From Bryoerythrophyllum caledonicum (lineage: Eukaryota > Streptophyta > Bryopsida > Pottiales > Pottiaceae), in NCBI GenBank assembly GCA_963971425.1, contig OZ020526.1:17141173-17205172 (forward strand): a stretch of DNA of 64,000 bases. Direction: 5' to 3'. Each line of letters begins with the position of its first letter. The first letter of the stretch is position 1. Shown here piece by piece: positions 1 through 10,789 of the stretch. The notes beneath the pieces are model-generated. The model worked only from the letters and a program-made list of their open reading frames with translations, made no database searches and had not been told where the DNA came from. The translations under genes and the position numbers were made by a program.

Positions 1-81
1 TCCAACGTCAAAAAAATTTCAAGTATTGTGGCCGGTGTCTGACAAACGTCAGACGTCTAAGAAAACACGACACGTAGCATT
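1..81. other. Flank of outer element carrying Harbinger copy 1
   Basis: Identical to 62201-62281. It holds short CGTC/GACGT-type motifs and ends in ATT (79-81), directly before the Harbinger terminal repeat. Because this flank is duplicated with the transposon, it belongs to the larger unit that was copied. Its other side is probably 4135-4169. Confidence 0.5.
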
Positions 82-105
82 AGTCCCCCGCACATGAGCC
101 ACAAC
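82..105 (+). repeat. Left terminal inverted repeat of Harbinger copy 1
   Basis: 24 bp, the perfect reverse complement of 4111-4134. Similarity continues inward less perfectly for roughly 15 bp. Confidence 0.85.
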
Positions 106-635
106 TGGGGCAGTGGTTCGCAGGATGAGGAATCTGGCGGGCCCCCACCGTCATAGACTTTTTAGAGCCCCAACGCCGCACATGCGCCTGACGCACATGG
201 TAATTCGCATGCCGCGTCACTACCACCTCATCCCTTTTCCAACATGCCCCATAACTTTTGTAATTTTAGAATTCCAACAGTTCGGCTAGGGGGGAAGTAT
301 TCGGTGCAGGTCCCGCATTGAAATCGGAGGGGCTTCAAAATGCCTTGTGCCTTGATTTAAGTAACTCTTGTGGTCACAGAGAAGAAGGGTTATCAAGTTT
401 ATGGTGATGCTTGTGAAGAGGGGCAAGTTTGGAATAACATAACTTTCATTTGGTAAGTTCTTTTTCAATGATTTTTGTTTTAAGTTGTAGTATATGCCGT
501 AGAGAATGCATGGGGTATTTTGGGTGTACTTTTTAGCCTTGTTTCGGGATATTTTTTTAATAGTTTGCGGATTGTTGGGGTTTTGAATCAAGTTTTGTTG
601 GACTTTCTTTGAATATAGGTGCATTGTATGCAACA

Positions 636-1914
636 ATGGACCCGTCTTTCTATGGTATGGCAGTGCTTACGTGGATGTTCTTTTCCATGACAATGGGCAA
701 TTCTATCACTTATAAGTCAAGAGTGTGGACCGTGCTTGAGTCTATGAATGGATATTCGCTTCTTCCTCTTATGTAGTTGATTGGCACAAGGAAAAATCAT
801 ATTGGAAGAGTGTGGTGGGTGGAGCCTAGGCAAGACACTCATTGGACTATTGTAGAATCCATTGTATGGAGGGCATCGGAGGAAATGCGCCATAAAAAAT
901 ACATGCAATTTTATAGAATGAACCCAAATGCCTTTGATGATTTAGTTCATATTCTGGCACCTTATTTGAGATCGCATTGCATAAACCCCGTTAGACCTCA
1001 ATTGGAGATCAGGAAAATAGTTGCTATAGTTCTCTATAGACTTGCGCATGGCTACTCTCCGGAACACATTGCTGATCGTCTAAAAGTTGGGGGATCTACC
1101 GTACGGAAGTATGTGGGAATAGTATGTGACATCCTTTGTGATAAAAACAAGTTATTTAGTACATGCATTAGCATTCCCACAGGTCATCGCTTGCAGAGCA
1201 TCATCGACGAGTTTGAGGACATTACCGGACTGCCAAATGTATGTGGTGCGATTGATGGAACGCACATTCCTCTTGCCGACCCTCCGAGTAGAAAAGTGAC
1301 TTTTTTAATAGAAAGAAGTTTCACTCTATAGTTTTACAAGCAGTTTGCGATGCAAACAAAATCTTTTGGAATGTGTATGCAAGTCAGCCGGGGGGTGTTC
1401 ACGACGGAGGACAATTTAAAGTCTCTAGTTTATATAGAGACTTGAGGAACCGTGATATTTTGCAGTCGCCGATTGTGAATGTTCGTGGAAAACAATGCAC
1501 TCCATATTTGATTGGTGATTCTGCAAATCCTATTCGTCCCTACTTGCAAAAAACTGGAGGTCTCCAGAAGATGAAGAGAAAAAGCGGTTTGACAGCGCTA
1601 TGAACTCCGGGAGAGTGGTCATAGAGAATGCATTTGGATCTTTGAAGAACAGATGGCGTCTTTTGAAGCATTTCAATTCTGGGATTGATAAAGCCGCAAC
1701 GATTACCGTTGCATGTTGTAGGTTGCACAATTTTTGTGAGCAGAGAAATTTGCCTGAGCCTGGTGGTTATAGAGCAAATTATATAGACCCGGTACAAGGA
1801 TTTGGTTATGAGAGACTCCCAGTTTACCGGGAACTAGATTGTGCCAAGGCAGAGGGTGAGGCTTTGCGTCAGAAGTTGTTTGAGCAATGGATCATTCAGA
1901 ATCCTGAAAATTAA
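636..1914 (+). pseudogene. Harbinger DDE transposase (DDE_Tnp_4 type), frameshifted
   Basis: The protein would cut and join the transposon ends in the nucleus. Start chosen at the ATG at 636 (MDPSFYGMAV). The catalytic triad is visible: first Asp in GAIDGTHIPL, second Asp in LIGDSANPIRPYL, Glu in IENAFGSLKNRW. A helical DNA-binding part (RLKVGGSTVRKYV) precedes it. Three lesions are seen: an in-frame TAG at 774-776, a one-base loss in the T run near 1301-1306 (the family's YNRKKFHSIVLQAV stretch then appears in another frame), and a one-base loss in the A run near 1549. The last two are shared with the copy at 62836, where the TAG is a Trp codon. Shared homopolymer errors in the assembly are an alternative explanation for the frameshifts. 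Confidence 0.85.
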
Positions 1915-2831
1915 TGTTAAATATTTTACCTTCTGTTCCCAGTTTCAAAAATTCATCTTGTGTATATTAAAAAAATACAGAAGTACAAAATCATGAATTT
2001 TTCTCTTTATACTTTAAAAAACCAAAGGCCGTCAATGACTTTCTATAAAACTGAGATACATTCTCGTGGTTGCAATATATTGCCACTCATTCATATTTTG
2101 TTAATAACTGCTAGAATACAATGAATACATGGTGACGTGATATATTTTTCTCTTGAAATGATTAATTTGAAGAAGAAAAATGTCATCTTTCAGAAGAACT
2201 TATAAATTGTAGAGACATTAAAAAACTCCGTAAACTTCTACTATGACACTATATTAAATGTGAAATACAATTTTGATTGAAGATTCAATTAACATATTTT
2301 GTTTCGAGGTCATATCAATATGCCAACCGTATCATGCTCAATTACAACATCATACATGTAGAACACATGACCGTTTTGAAACTTTGGAAGCATGTAATAA
2401 ATGCTTTAAATATATATATGTGTAAAATGCCATATGTTATTTGATTGGGCTAAAATACAAATACAAACTTTTGTACATAAAGTATACATCAATTTTTACA
2501 CCATAGTACTCCTCTCTATTTTATTTCAATTTGTACACCATATGTTGCATATCAAATGTGGTTTTCGATACTTATAAGGAATAATATGATGTTAATAATT
2601 GTAGTCTTTATGTGGTGCAAAAAATCCGCACTTTGTGAGGACATAGTCTACTCATACACTTAAATACAATACGAAAAATGTACTAGTTTTATACTCCAAA
2701 CACAACAAGCTTTGAAAATGTCCAAGTAAAATCCAAATTCATAATAACGTATTGAATACAATGTATTTTGAAAACTTCCATACAAATCACTCAACCACAC
2801 CCATACTAACATAAAACAACTATACAAAATC
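1915..2831. other. Internal non-coding part of Harbinger copy 1
   Basis: AT-rich sequence between the converging transposase and Myb genes, with no supportable gene. Positions about 2286-2510 resemble 30636-30860, which lies 3' of the second PIF transposase, and more weakly 54250-54400 and the reverse of 59805-59905. This dispersed repeat is called repeat S here. Confidence 0.5.
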
Positions 2832-3816
2832 TCAAGGTGGGCCTTTTCCCTTCAATGCCTCTGGAAACAAAGCGGCCATCTGCAACTGACCATGTAGAAG
2901 CATTTCTCTACCTTGTTTTTCACTTTCTATAATCTCCTTACTCACTTGCAACTTCATCTTTTCAATCTCAAGGATGCCGTTAGAGAAAGTAGAGATGGCG
3001 GTTGCAATACCTTGATCACCGGCAGTCATCTTTCTCTTCCGCTTCTCGGCACTCTTGTTAAGTTGTCCACTGACTTGTGGTTGTTTCTCTGCTCTAGATC
3101 GTGGAGAAATGGGAGCACTAGAAGTGCCTGCAGTGGAAGTGGCAGCCGGTGTAGACTCTTGCTCGTCATCACTAGTCAAATCGTGGACCTCCTCATGTGC
3201 TAAGCGAGTTCCTTGATCCTGACCATTTGACACACCTACACAAAAAATGGAACCATATAGCATATGACAACATAGAAATGATTATTTAATATGGAGTGTA
3301 CAATTGAGACACGTATGTCTTTGACATTTAGACATCAAATAAGAAAGCATTGAAATACATAGCTCTCAACAGTAAAAAAAATTACAAAGCATGAAATTAT
3401 TTGAATCTTTACATACCTCGAATTTTGGCCGTTCCTCCATATATGTTGTCAAAGAACTCATAGTACTTCCATTTCGTGGGTGCCGCTCCAGTTGCTCCCT
3501 GCTACTCTTTCTCTTCTCTATACTTCTGCTTCATCCTCAACCACTTGTCTCTACAGTGCTTCCAAAATCGTTCTGGATCTTTGGGAAATTCCGCACACAT
3601 CTTCGTGGCAAAGGCCTTCCAATTATCCACTCTAAAAGGCTTCCGTCCATACTCCCAATATTTCTCTTCACACGTGTTCAAGAAATATGAAAGACTGCTC
3701 TCCTCCCACTCTCTATTGACCTTTCTTTTCACTCTGCCATCTTCTTGAATCACTTGAGAAAGCCCCCCTTCGGAGAGCATCAAGTTGAGAAGGCTTCCTA
3801 CGGGAAAATTTGCCAT
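2832..3816 (-). pseudogene. Harbinger Myb/SANT-like DNA-binding protein
   Basis: The second Harbinger gene, which helps the transposase enter the nucleus and find the element ends. Two exons: 3816-3417 and 3235-2832, with donor cgag|gtatg and acceptor tgtag|GTGTG that keep the frame. Exon 1 holds the trihelix-like fold: W in FRVDNWKAFATKM, then ERFWKHCRDKWLRMKQKY, then WKYYEFFDNIYGG. Exon 2 is Ser/Thr-rich with a basic patch (KSAEKRKRKM) and a helical C-terminus (EIEKMKLQVSKEIIES), typical of these proteins. One in-frame TAG at 3504-3502 falls just after the Myb core, so the copy looks inactive unless that stop is suppressed. Confidence 0.75.
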
Positions 3817-4110
3817 GGTTATACAAGCACAAAACCCTAGAACACATCAAGAGAAAGAGGTGTGGAGGAATACAAAGAGCTCTTGATGGTGATACACATC
3901 TGGTCAGAGATTGAAAAAGGATGATGGTGGTGGTAGTGGATGGATGGATAGGTTTACACCAAAGGCTAAAAAGGTTCACTTTATGGGTAAAACAACCCCT
4001 CTTGCGAACTGTTGGGGTGCAAACCCAACAGTTTGTTGTGGCAGACTGTGGGGGCATGTTCTCAGCGAACCCAGGTCCGCAGGAGCGGGGATGAGCTGCG
4101 AACAGACCCC

Positions 4111-4134
4111 GTTGTGGCTCATGTGCGGGGGACT
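4111..4134 (-). repeat. Right terminal inverted repeat of Harbinger copy 1
   Basis: Perfect 24 bp partner of 82-105, followed by ATT. Confidence 0.85.
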
Positions 4135-4137
4135 ATT

Positions 4138-4169
4138 GATGCCACCTAAAACGCGGTTTTCTTATAGTG
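4138..4169 (-). repeat. Terminus of the outer element around Harbinger copy 1
   Basis: Read on minus it begins CACTATAAGAAAACCGCG and continues TTTTAGG. The same start, with one substitution in the first 18 bases, is seen on plus at 50561. CACTATAAGAAA-type ends are common on plant cut-and-paste elements (CACTA-like and related MITEs). The Harbinger element therefore appears inserted close inside the end of another transposon, which itself lies against the TIR exon at 4304. Confidence 0.5.
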
Positions 4170-4303
4170 TGTGCTCAATATTCCAGCACCCTCGTTGCTT
4201 CAACTCTCCAACCAACTCAGCATCCACCTAGAATACAAGCAATCACACCAAGAATCCCATCCTTCACAATACAAAACAAACCAAAATGGGACCCATCACC
4301 AAC

Positions 4304-4935
4304 CTGGCAAACTCGACTGTAACCAACCATCTTCCGAGAACTATCGTACAACAAGTCTGGAGGCGACAACCTGAAAATTCTTTGTACGATATCGTTCCTG
4401 TAAGCCACCTCCGACGGTCCCTTCTCACCAAACACCATGCCATTTGCCTTCCGCAGCGCTCGAACAGGTCGATCCTCGCGTCATCATCGGCGAGTTGTCT
4501 CCACATCGGCATCCAACGTTCCTCGATGGCCTTGTCATCCAGATCCTTCACCGACAACTTGTAGAAAAGTGGGAGCATGTTCATCCGTGGGTTTTCCGCT
4601 TGTCGTGCATCGTGAAACTCAGCAAGCTCTATCATGGGCCACTTCGAACATAAGAACTTCTCCGACAATACCATCACAGCAACATCACAATGTCGGGCTG
4701 CCTCCTTGATGAGAGGCACGAAATCCTTGCCCTTGGGCAGACTGTGCTGTCTTTGGTCGAAGAATGGGCACATGAACCCACGTCTTTCCAGATCTAGACA
4801 AAGCTGCTCTGCAAAATCCTTCTGTGCTCCAGAGTGGCTGATGAAAATTTTATGTTTCACCCCGTCAACCTGCAATGAACTGCAACATGATGTGGAGGAA
4901 TCAGTGGAAGGAGAGATTGGGATGAGATTGCACAA
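4304..4935 (-). pseudogene. TIR-domain exon of a TIR-type resistance gene, interrupted
   Basis: Plant TIR domains are NAD+-cleaving signalling modules of immune receptors. The reading starts at ATG 4935. A short Ser-rich leader is followed by the TIR strand-A motif KHKIFISHSGAQKDF, the region CPFFDQRQHSLPKG, and SEKFLCSKWPMIELAEF, whose Glu in the W..IEL block corresponds to the catalytic Glu. Near 4465 the frame shifts: the family's continuation (ALRKANGMVFGEKGPSEVAY, then VQRIFRLSPPDLL) is in another frame, so this copy is probably broken. A good donor follows TGCCAG at 4304. The next exons (NB-ARC, LRR) are not visible before the transposon terminus at 4169 and would have to lie beyond the window start. 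A TATA-like TTATAAGTA lies only ~10 bp upstream of the ATG, so the true 5' end may be another exon. Confidence 0.7.
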
Positions 4936-5085
4936 AGCCCCCTACTTATAAGGAAAAGACGGAAGGTGTGTCATGCGGCGTGAGTCACTAGCCAACAATG
5001 CCGTAGCTGTTGCACACGTCTTCCTCGTCAACGTACGCATGATGTGAGACGTGCAAATTTGACCTTCAGTAATCGTGCCTGATCT

Positions 5086-6252
5086 TCAGTAGCTGTGATA
5101 ACTGAGCGGTGCTCCGTTCAAAGGTGCGGGATGTACCTGAGGCGCTGCACATTCGATCTGCCGCCGCAGCGATCCAAAATTCCAGTGCCCCCTGCTGTTT
5201 CTCTGGGGTGACCTGAGGAAGAAGGCATCCACGATTCCTGCTAATGTGTTGTTTCAGAGCAGAGCCACATGCACATTCATCAGTTGGAGAGAGAGTTAGA
5301 CAACCCCTCCATATCATGAAGGATGGGTCCTATTTCTAGGCAATCAAAGTCGACGTCCATAACCTAGCTGCAAAGAGTGCTTGCATAAAATACTCTGTTT
5401 CACAAGAGAAACGATGTACGTACTGTGGCACCTACTTCAGACTAGAGCTCACCTCGCCCGAACTCTGGAATTGATGAACCCCACAAGCAACAGTGGCACC
5501 AGAACCACCCCCAGTGTTAGTATTCTTGCTCCGCTCCTCATCCCTGCCATCTATACCTCCCATGACACATGACATGTGCTTTAATATGACACGGTATATA
5601 GAACCACCACACTTATCAATCATGGAATCCGAAATTTACAAACTTCCGCATATCAGTTGGTTTCTCGATTGACTCATCAATGCACATAGTCAACAGTGCA
5701 CCTCACTGCACACCATCACCCGCACACTTCGAGAAGAAACATGATCTAGATTGCCATCCATTCAAAGACTAAATGAAGTCCAGGGAACTGGTACTTTACC
5801 GAGTAGAAAGTGCCTTAGCTTGTGAGGTCGCCCTGCTGCATGGCCAGCTGGGATAGTATCTAACGGATAGCTCAAAGACTCCACAATCGCCTACAACGAC
5901 ATTCAGATGTTAGCGCTAACCATATTGGCAAGCAAATCGTCACAGAGAGTCATATTGCACCTGCTTAGGTCGAAAGTCTAACCTGCGCATCGTCTTGGGT
6001 CAAGTCACCAGCAGGTCCACGTGAACCTCCTTCCATGCGTGTTCGCTCAAAAGCTTCTTCCCGATCCATTTCCTCCATTGGCAGCTCTTGGGTGCTCAAA
6101 CTTGACAAATAACATGCAAATCTGGGTTCTGTTAGTCTAAAACACTGTTGTACTGAGAGACGATCAAGAAGCATCATCACCCCTGCTTTTGCCATACGTG
6201 AAGCTGACATGAACCTCATCTGGTCCAAATGGACAACCATCACCTGCGCCAC
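5086..6252 (-). CDS. Unidentified gene of about four exons, predicted membrane helix
   Basis: I do not recognise the product. Exons inferred by splice signals: one ending at 5983 (DDAQ|gttaga; possible start at 6252 or further upstream), 5890-5800, 5543-5453, and 5212-5086. Reading phase carries correctly across all three joins to a TGA at 5088-5086, which random sequence would rarely do. The first part is acidic and polar (MEEMDREEAFERTRMEGG). Exon 3, in the phased frame, gives a hydrophobic run (ARILTLGVVLVPLLLVGF) followed by basic residues (INSRVRAR), like a single transmembrane helix with a positive flank. The tail is basic (SLRRQIE) and short. The 5' end is uncertain. It could also be a gene remnant. 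Confidence 0.4.
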
Positions 6253-7118
6253 AGATGATGCTGGGTCGGTCGGTATACATGGAGACTACAAGCATCTGTG
6301 ACAGTAGCTTATTGCTCTCAAATTGCCAGGCCAACGAGGAAATTCCAAGCTGTTAAAGCCTCGTCAGAGCCTTTTATAGATCCATCCTCACACGAGCAGA
6401 TGGATCAAGACCTTCAGCCTCTTCCTTCGAGCACCCGTGTTCCATACTTCATACATTATGACTCATGACTTAGTGAACTTACTCGCTGAATATGACTTCT
6501 AAATCAATATCAATTAGCCCTATCATTCAGATTGTGCTAGACTGGCTTTCTATTTATGAATTTCGGGAAGATGAGTCCGGTATGAGCTTAAAACAATCGG
6601 GAAGAGGCTAATGAAAATGACGCAAGTGACCATGAGAGAGAAGAAATCGAACTGAGAATGGCCCATGACCAAACCAATAAATCACAGCTCACTGTTAAGT
6701 GTCGATATTGACACTGAATCAACAGGAGTGCCCACAGCGATGTCAACAGCCCAAGAGACCGCCCGAGCATGGGTTCTAGAATGGCAGTGCCATCACACAA
6801 CTACCCAGAAAACAAAAACCACAACAACGATAGAGGAAACCAGCTCCCACACCATAGCACCAGGTCTACCGACTGGAGGAGAACCTGAAACAGATCCATT
6901 CACGAACACCCCAAATGGCAACACTCAAAGTCGCAAACAGAGTAGTGCATACCAGCAACGAAGATACCGTCAACCTGGAAAGAAGTAACTTGCAACCCCT
7001 TCAAAGCAATCGATGTCACCAACAACCTCGAAAGCCGACGCACGAGGGAAGAAAAGCGTGCGCCGCGTCCACCTCAACCACCAAGTGTGCACAAGAGGGC
7101 CGCATGTCCTCACCCATC
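6253..7118. other. No supportable gene
   Basis: Moderate GC with several open but unrecognised frames, for example a Thr/Gln-rich one on plus at 6665-6988. No domain or splice series that I can defend. It may contain upstream exons of the 5-6 kb gene. Confidence 0.4.
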
Positions 7119-7256
7119 TGGTGTAGCCGTGCATCGCTATCCTACCATCTAGCTAGTCGGAGGCACGAGGCACGAAATCTGGTGCAGGTCGTCAAAATGT
7201 CGGCAGCCCTGGCAAGAAGGAAAGTGAGCTGTGCAGATGTGGTTGTCTATAATTAA
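7119..7256 (+). repeat. Dispersed repeat, occupied-site copy
   Basis: About 138 bp that match 29786-29925 closely. Here the repeat ends in TTAA followed by CCCTTAAACGTCGG, a piggyBac-like terminus. At 29922-29925 the same TTAA runs on into unrelated sequence. The pair therefore looks like a filled site and an empty site for a TTAA element. Confidence 0.6.
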
Positions 7257-7290
7257 CCCTTAAACGTCGGACCTACAGCCGTCCGTGTAA
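7253..7290 (+). mobile_element. piggyBac-like terminus (TTAACCCT...)
   Basis: TTAA followed by CCCTTAAACGTCGGACC. A close relative of this end is at 45276 (TTAACCCTGAAACGTCGGGC), and looser relatives are at 30528 and 59760. The element's other end was not found in the window, so its length is unknown. Confidence 0.4.
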
Positions 7291-7803
7291 TCAGAGTAAT
7301 AGACCTTTCACCGTTGGCGTTGTTGCAAATATCTTTGGTAGTATAGATATCCAAGAAATTTCTAAAAGTATATCGTAACGCTATAGAAGGGAGAGTCAAG
7401 AATGTGAAAAGTGGTTCATTAGTAGAAAAGGACCCAACACAACGACGAAATTCATAATTTTAGTAAAGGAAGGCCATTTTATGTACTACGGGCAGGTTAT
7501 GAAGAAATGGAAAAGCATTTCCAAAAATTGTGACACGGTTTAGGGGAAGGTATCATTTTGAAGCACTGTAGTAAATTGATTGAATGAAATCATGGATTTG
7601 GAAGGAAACCCCAAGAATAGATAGAAACTAAGCTTGCAAACGAGTCTCTGTACACATGTCATGTTTGAGGAAGTCATGACACTGTAGAGAGTCGGAAACC
7701 ATGGAGCTGCCCGAAACCCGCCAGGCGCTTCCCCCGGGACTCACAAAACAGGTCAGCATTAAGTTCTAGGGAAATTCTTAATTACACACAAGATGCTCAT
7801 TGC

Positions 7804-7925
7804 CGCAATCTACAATCGATTTCGTGACAACCGCAATCTACAATCGACATGTCACGAAATCAGGACCTACAATCGACATGTCATGAATCAGAATCTACAA
7901 TCGACAATCGACAATCAGAATGTCG
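7804..7925 (+). repeat. Short degenerate tandem repeat (CTACAATCGACATGTCA)
   Basis: Four to five degenerate units of about 25-33 bp sharing CTACAATCGA and often CATGTCA(C/T)GAA, ending in shorter ACAATCG repeats. Unit spacing is irregular, so it is not a CRISPR array. Confidence 0.6.
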
Positions 7926-9525
7926 ATCGAATCCAGACGGACAATGAGAATTGACATTTCGCTGATATATTGATCGAATTCAGAATGAGTAATTCTGCGG
8001 TCTTCATCGATCTATCAATACGCTTCTTTTTGCTCGCTGAAGAACATCATGTAGAAGGCAGGCATTGCACAACAAGCTCCGCCTGGAACAAGTCCAGGCC
8101 CCTGCGATGCAGTCCTCTTGATCCACCTCCGGAGACGCCGTCGTCGTCAAGGTTACCACCGTCGACCGATTTAGCAACTGCAGCTACTTTGCCGCGCTTT
8201 GTTTTTAAACACAGTGCTATCTGCACACAGCGTCATCCTTGCATTGCACATGCTCAATAGCACATACTATTGGCATTTCAGTATCCGGAACTTCACTGAC
8301 AAAACTTCATATACAGAACTTCACGTCGACGGCAAAAAACCACGAACTTCACATCACAATAGAAGGAGCAACAAGAACAACACGAATGATCACAGTTAAG
8401 GTTCCAAGAACACCGTATCTTGAAGACTTCACAACAAACTCAACAGATCACTCCAACAAAAACCATCAACCAAGCCATATCTGATAAAAATAAGTGGACT
8501 CTCGAGCCTCTCCAGCAAAAAAAACTTGTGTGCCACAGTACACGAGCTCTGCAGCGCATCCTTCCTTTTGAGGTCTGCGGGACTGAAGTTACAATCCCAC
8601 AGGGCCGCAAATGTTCAGCTCAGTTTGGTCTCAAAAACGCAATGGGTTCCCTGCAAACCAAACCTAACCTCGATTCAAACTTTAACTTCAGCAACTTAAA
8701 CAAATCAAACAACTCAACAACATCCCCAGAATGTCAATCTAAAATCAAAACCACAGAATTTGACAGCCCACCTGAGGTTATAGACAGCAGTGCCTGAACC
8801 GCCGCCACGACGCGAACTTGGAGCGCTCCGCAATCCATCAACAGGCTTGAACCACAGGATATTAGGATAAGGTGGCGAGTACAGAAAGTGAGGTCCGGTG
8901 GGATTGCACAAGCTCGCCTTATGGTGCGCACTAGTTGCATCACTACGATAGATGTCGAAAGCGATTCCTAGTGATTAAGTGACGATCTTTTACAGCCAGC
9001 ATCCCACTCTAAATTAATGAGTGACCTGAGCCACTTGTAACCAAGCCGCAATGAAATATCAATGTGATATGCGAGCATCGCCGCGCGAGCAGGATGCGAG
9101 GCTCCGACCTGACTGTGCAGAATTAGAATGGATGAGTGCTCTGCTCCCGAGCTGACTGTGAAACTCTCATGTTTTATTGTGTGCAGGCTATTCCAGGACT
9201 TGGGCATGGTATTGACGCCAAAGAACTGTCCGTGCTTGAGCGTTGGATGTCACAGAAGCTGGAGATGAAGATCCTTCGCCGAACCCGGACGAAAACGGAG
9301 CCCTAGGGTCGAAATGGTGGTTCACAACGTCCGCACAAGCTGAGACTTGGCGCGGCATGGCATTTCTCCAAACCTCACTTACTGTAAGTGGCATTAACGT
9401 TGCTTTCGCCAAGCGACTTGAAATAGCACATTGTGTTGGCAGTCCAATGTCCGGAGGTGGGCCTCACCTAATACAGCCCAAGATGGGTTCGGATGGGAAT
9501 GCATGTGCACAATATATATAGTCCT

Positions 9526-9645
9526 AGGTCTGACATGCATGTGCAATAATTTCATCCCTGATCTTTCATGCATGAGCACGATAATTCTATCCCTGGATCA
9601 TACATGCATGTTGCACGATAAATTGCATCCCTGAATCTTACAATT
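9526..9645 (+). repeat. Three ~38 bp tandem units with CATGCATG
   Basis: Three degenerate units, each with CATGCATG (or a near match), a variable G/C-A pair and AT(C)CCTG. Function unknown. Confidence 0.5.
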
Positions 9646-9837
9646 TTGTCACTGAGTTCCCAAAGATTTCCCATTGCTATTTCAACAAGTTTCCAAAACT
9701 GAATGTGCAAAGTTCATGTCTGTGTATTACTCGTCCTAACATCCATATGTATGGAGGGTATCTGAATAATATCACCCAAGTATCACATCCAGTTTTAGCC
9801 CCTAAAGTTCCTGGTAAATTTCATACCAAAAACGTTG

Positions 9838-10789
9838 TTAACCCCTAAGGTACCAAGACAGTTTTACACCAAAAACACTTCAATACTCTTGGATTCTAGT
9901 GCATTGAACAAAGAAGGTAACTAAAAATTTTATTTTTAGTTCTGACCGTAGGATCTCAATAAAGGCTTATTAAATAATACATGTACAAAATTTCATAAAC
10001 TTTGACCGCACCGATTGAAAGGTTATAGTGTTTGAAGTCAAGCAAATGGTTCATTTTCTTCCCTGCGTTCAGTGGATCAGCAGACTTTGACTTCAGTTGG
10101 TGTCAAAAAATTTCACTACACAAGGTCTAAATATATTACCATGTTGTTAAGCATGATGTTAGCTCCTTACACACCAATTTTTAGAGGTAGAGACAGGGTG
10201 TAGCATATTCAAAACAAGTGTGCAAGGAGTGGAGGCTCGAAATTTGTTAATTCACACTTTAATTTTTTTTGAACTTAATATGTTTTCGATTGATAATCCG
10301 AATGGTTAATAAGAAGGTTTACATTACATATTGTTGTGGAAAAAATAAAAAGTGAATAATATGAAGATCTCTAGGTTTTATGTGGAATAGAAGAAGTTTT
10401 TTTGGTACCTTGCCCGACAATGAGTGACAATGTGTGAAAATGTTTGACTTGGGTTGGTATGCTATTTTTCACTAAAGACAAGAACTTTTTTTGACAACAT
10501 GAAGGGAAATAATATTATTTGCGAGTACTGAAAATTTCACTTTCAATAGAGTGTCCTATCAAAAGTTTTTGGAGGTGCCCGAGGTGCCCGCCCTCCCCAT
10601 TTAAAATTCAAAACCCTATAACTTTTTCATCAAATGTCCAATTTAGGAAAAAATTGTTTTCCCACAAAGGTCTTGGTAATGCCTTTTTATGGTAAGAATT
10701 TCAAAGATGAATGTTTGAAATTGACAGCATAGAAACCTGACCGAACTTTCAAAAAGCCCATTTTTGACACTTGGTCCTTTAGGGGTTAA
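9838..10789 (+). mobile_element. TTAA-flanked non-autonomous element (family R), copy 1
   Basis: 952 bp from TTAA at 9838 to TTAA at 10786. The ends are inverted: CCCCTAAGG on the left and, reversed, CCCCTAAAGGACC on the right. TTAA target duplication with CCC(C/T) ends is the hallmark of the piggyBac superfamily. There is no coding capacity. The interior is shared with the other R copies (blocks around TTGGAGGTGCCCG and GGTACCTTGCCCG). An older fragment with a similar start precedes it at about 9793. Confidence 0.65.

Larger units (their letters stand above)
82..4134 (+). mobile_element. PIF/Harbinger DNA transposon, copy 1 (complete length, dead)
   Basis: The ends are a perfect 24 bp inverted repeat (82-105 and 4111-4134) starting AGTCCCCCGCAC, with similar sequence continuing inward to a GTTCGCAG motif. 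ATT flanks both sides (79-81, 4135-4137), fitting a 3 bp target-site duplication, although Harbinger elements more often use TWA. Inside are the two genes expected of the superfamily: a DDE transposase on plus and a Myb/SANT-like protein on minus, facing each other. Both carry disabling changes, so the element could move only with enzymes supplied from elsewhere. The first 1.8 kb recurs at 62201-64000. Confidence 0.85.
7257..9770. other. Anonymous region with short repeats
   Basis: No recognised gene. On minus an open stretch around 8200-8045 (KRGKVAAVAKSVDGG, then DLFQAELVVQCLPS and a stop) has gene-like composition and might be a terminal exon. The plus frame at 8420-8797 is polar and unrecognised. 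Short repeats at 7804-7925 and 9526-9645 are listed separately. Confidence 0.35.

Noticed and set aside
7804-7925. CRISPR-like array
   Set aside because: Units are degenerate and irregularly spaced, there are no unique spacers, and the genome is eukaryotic.
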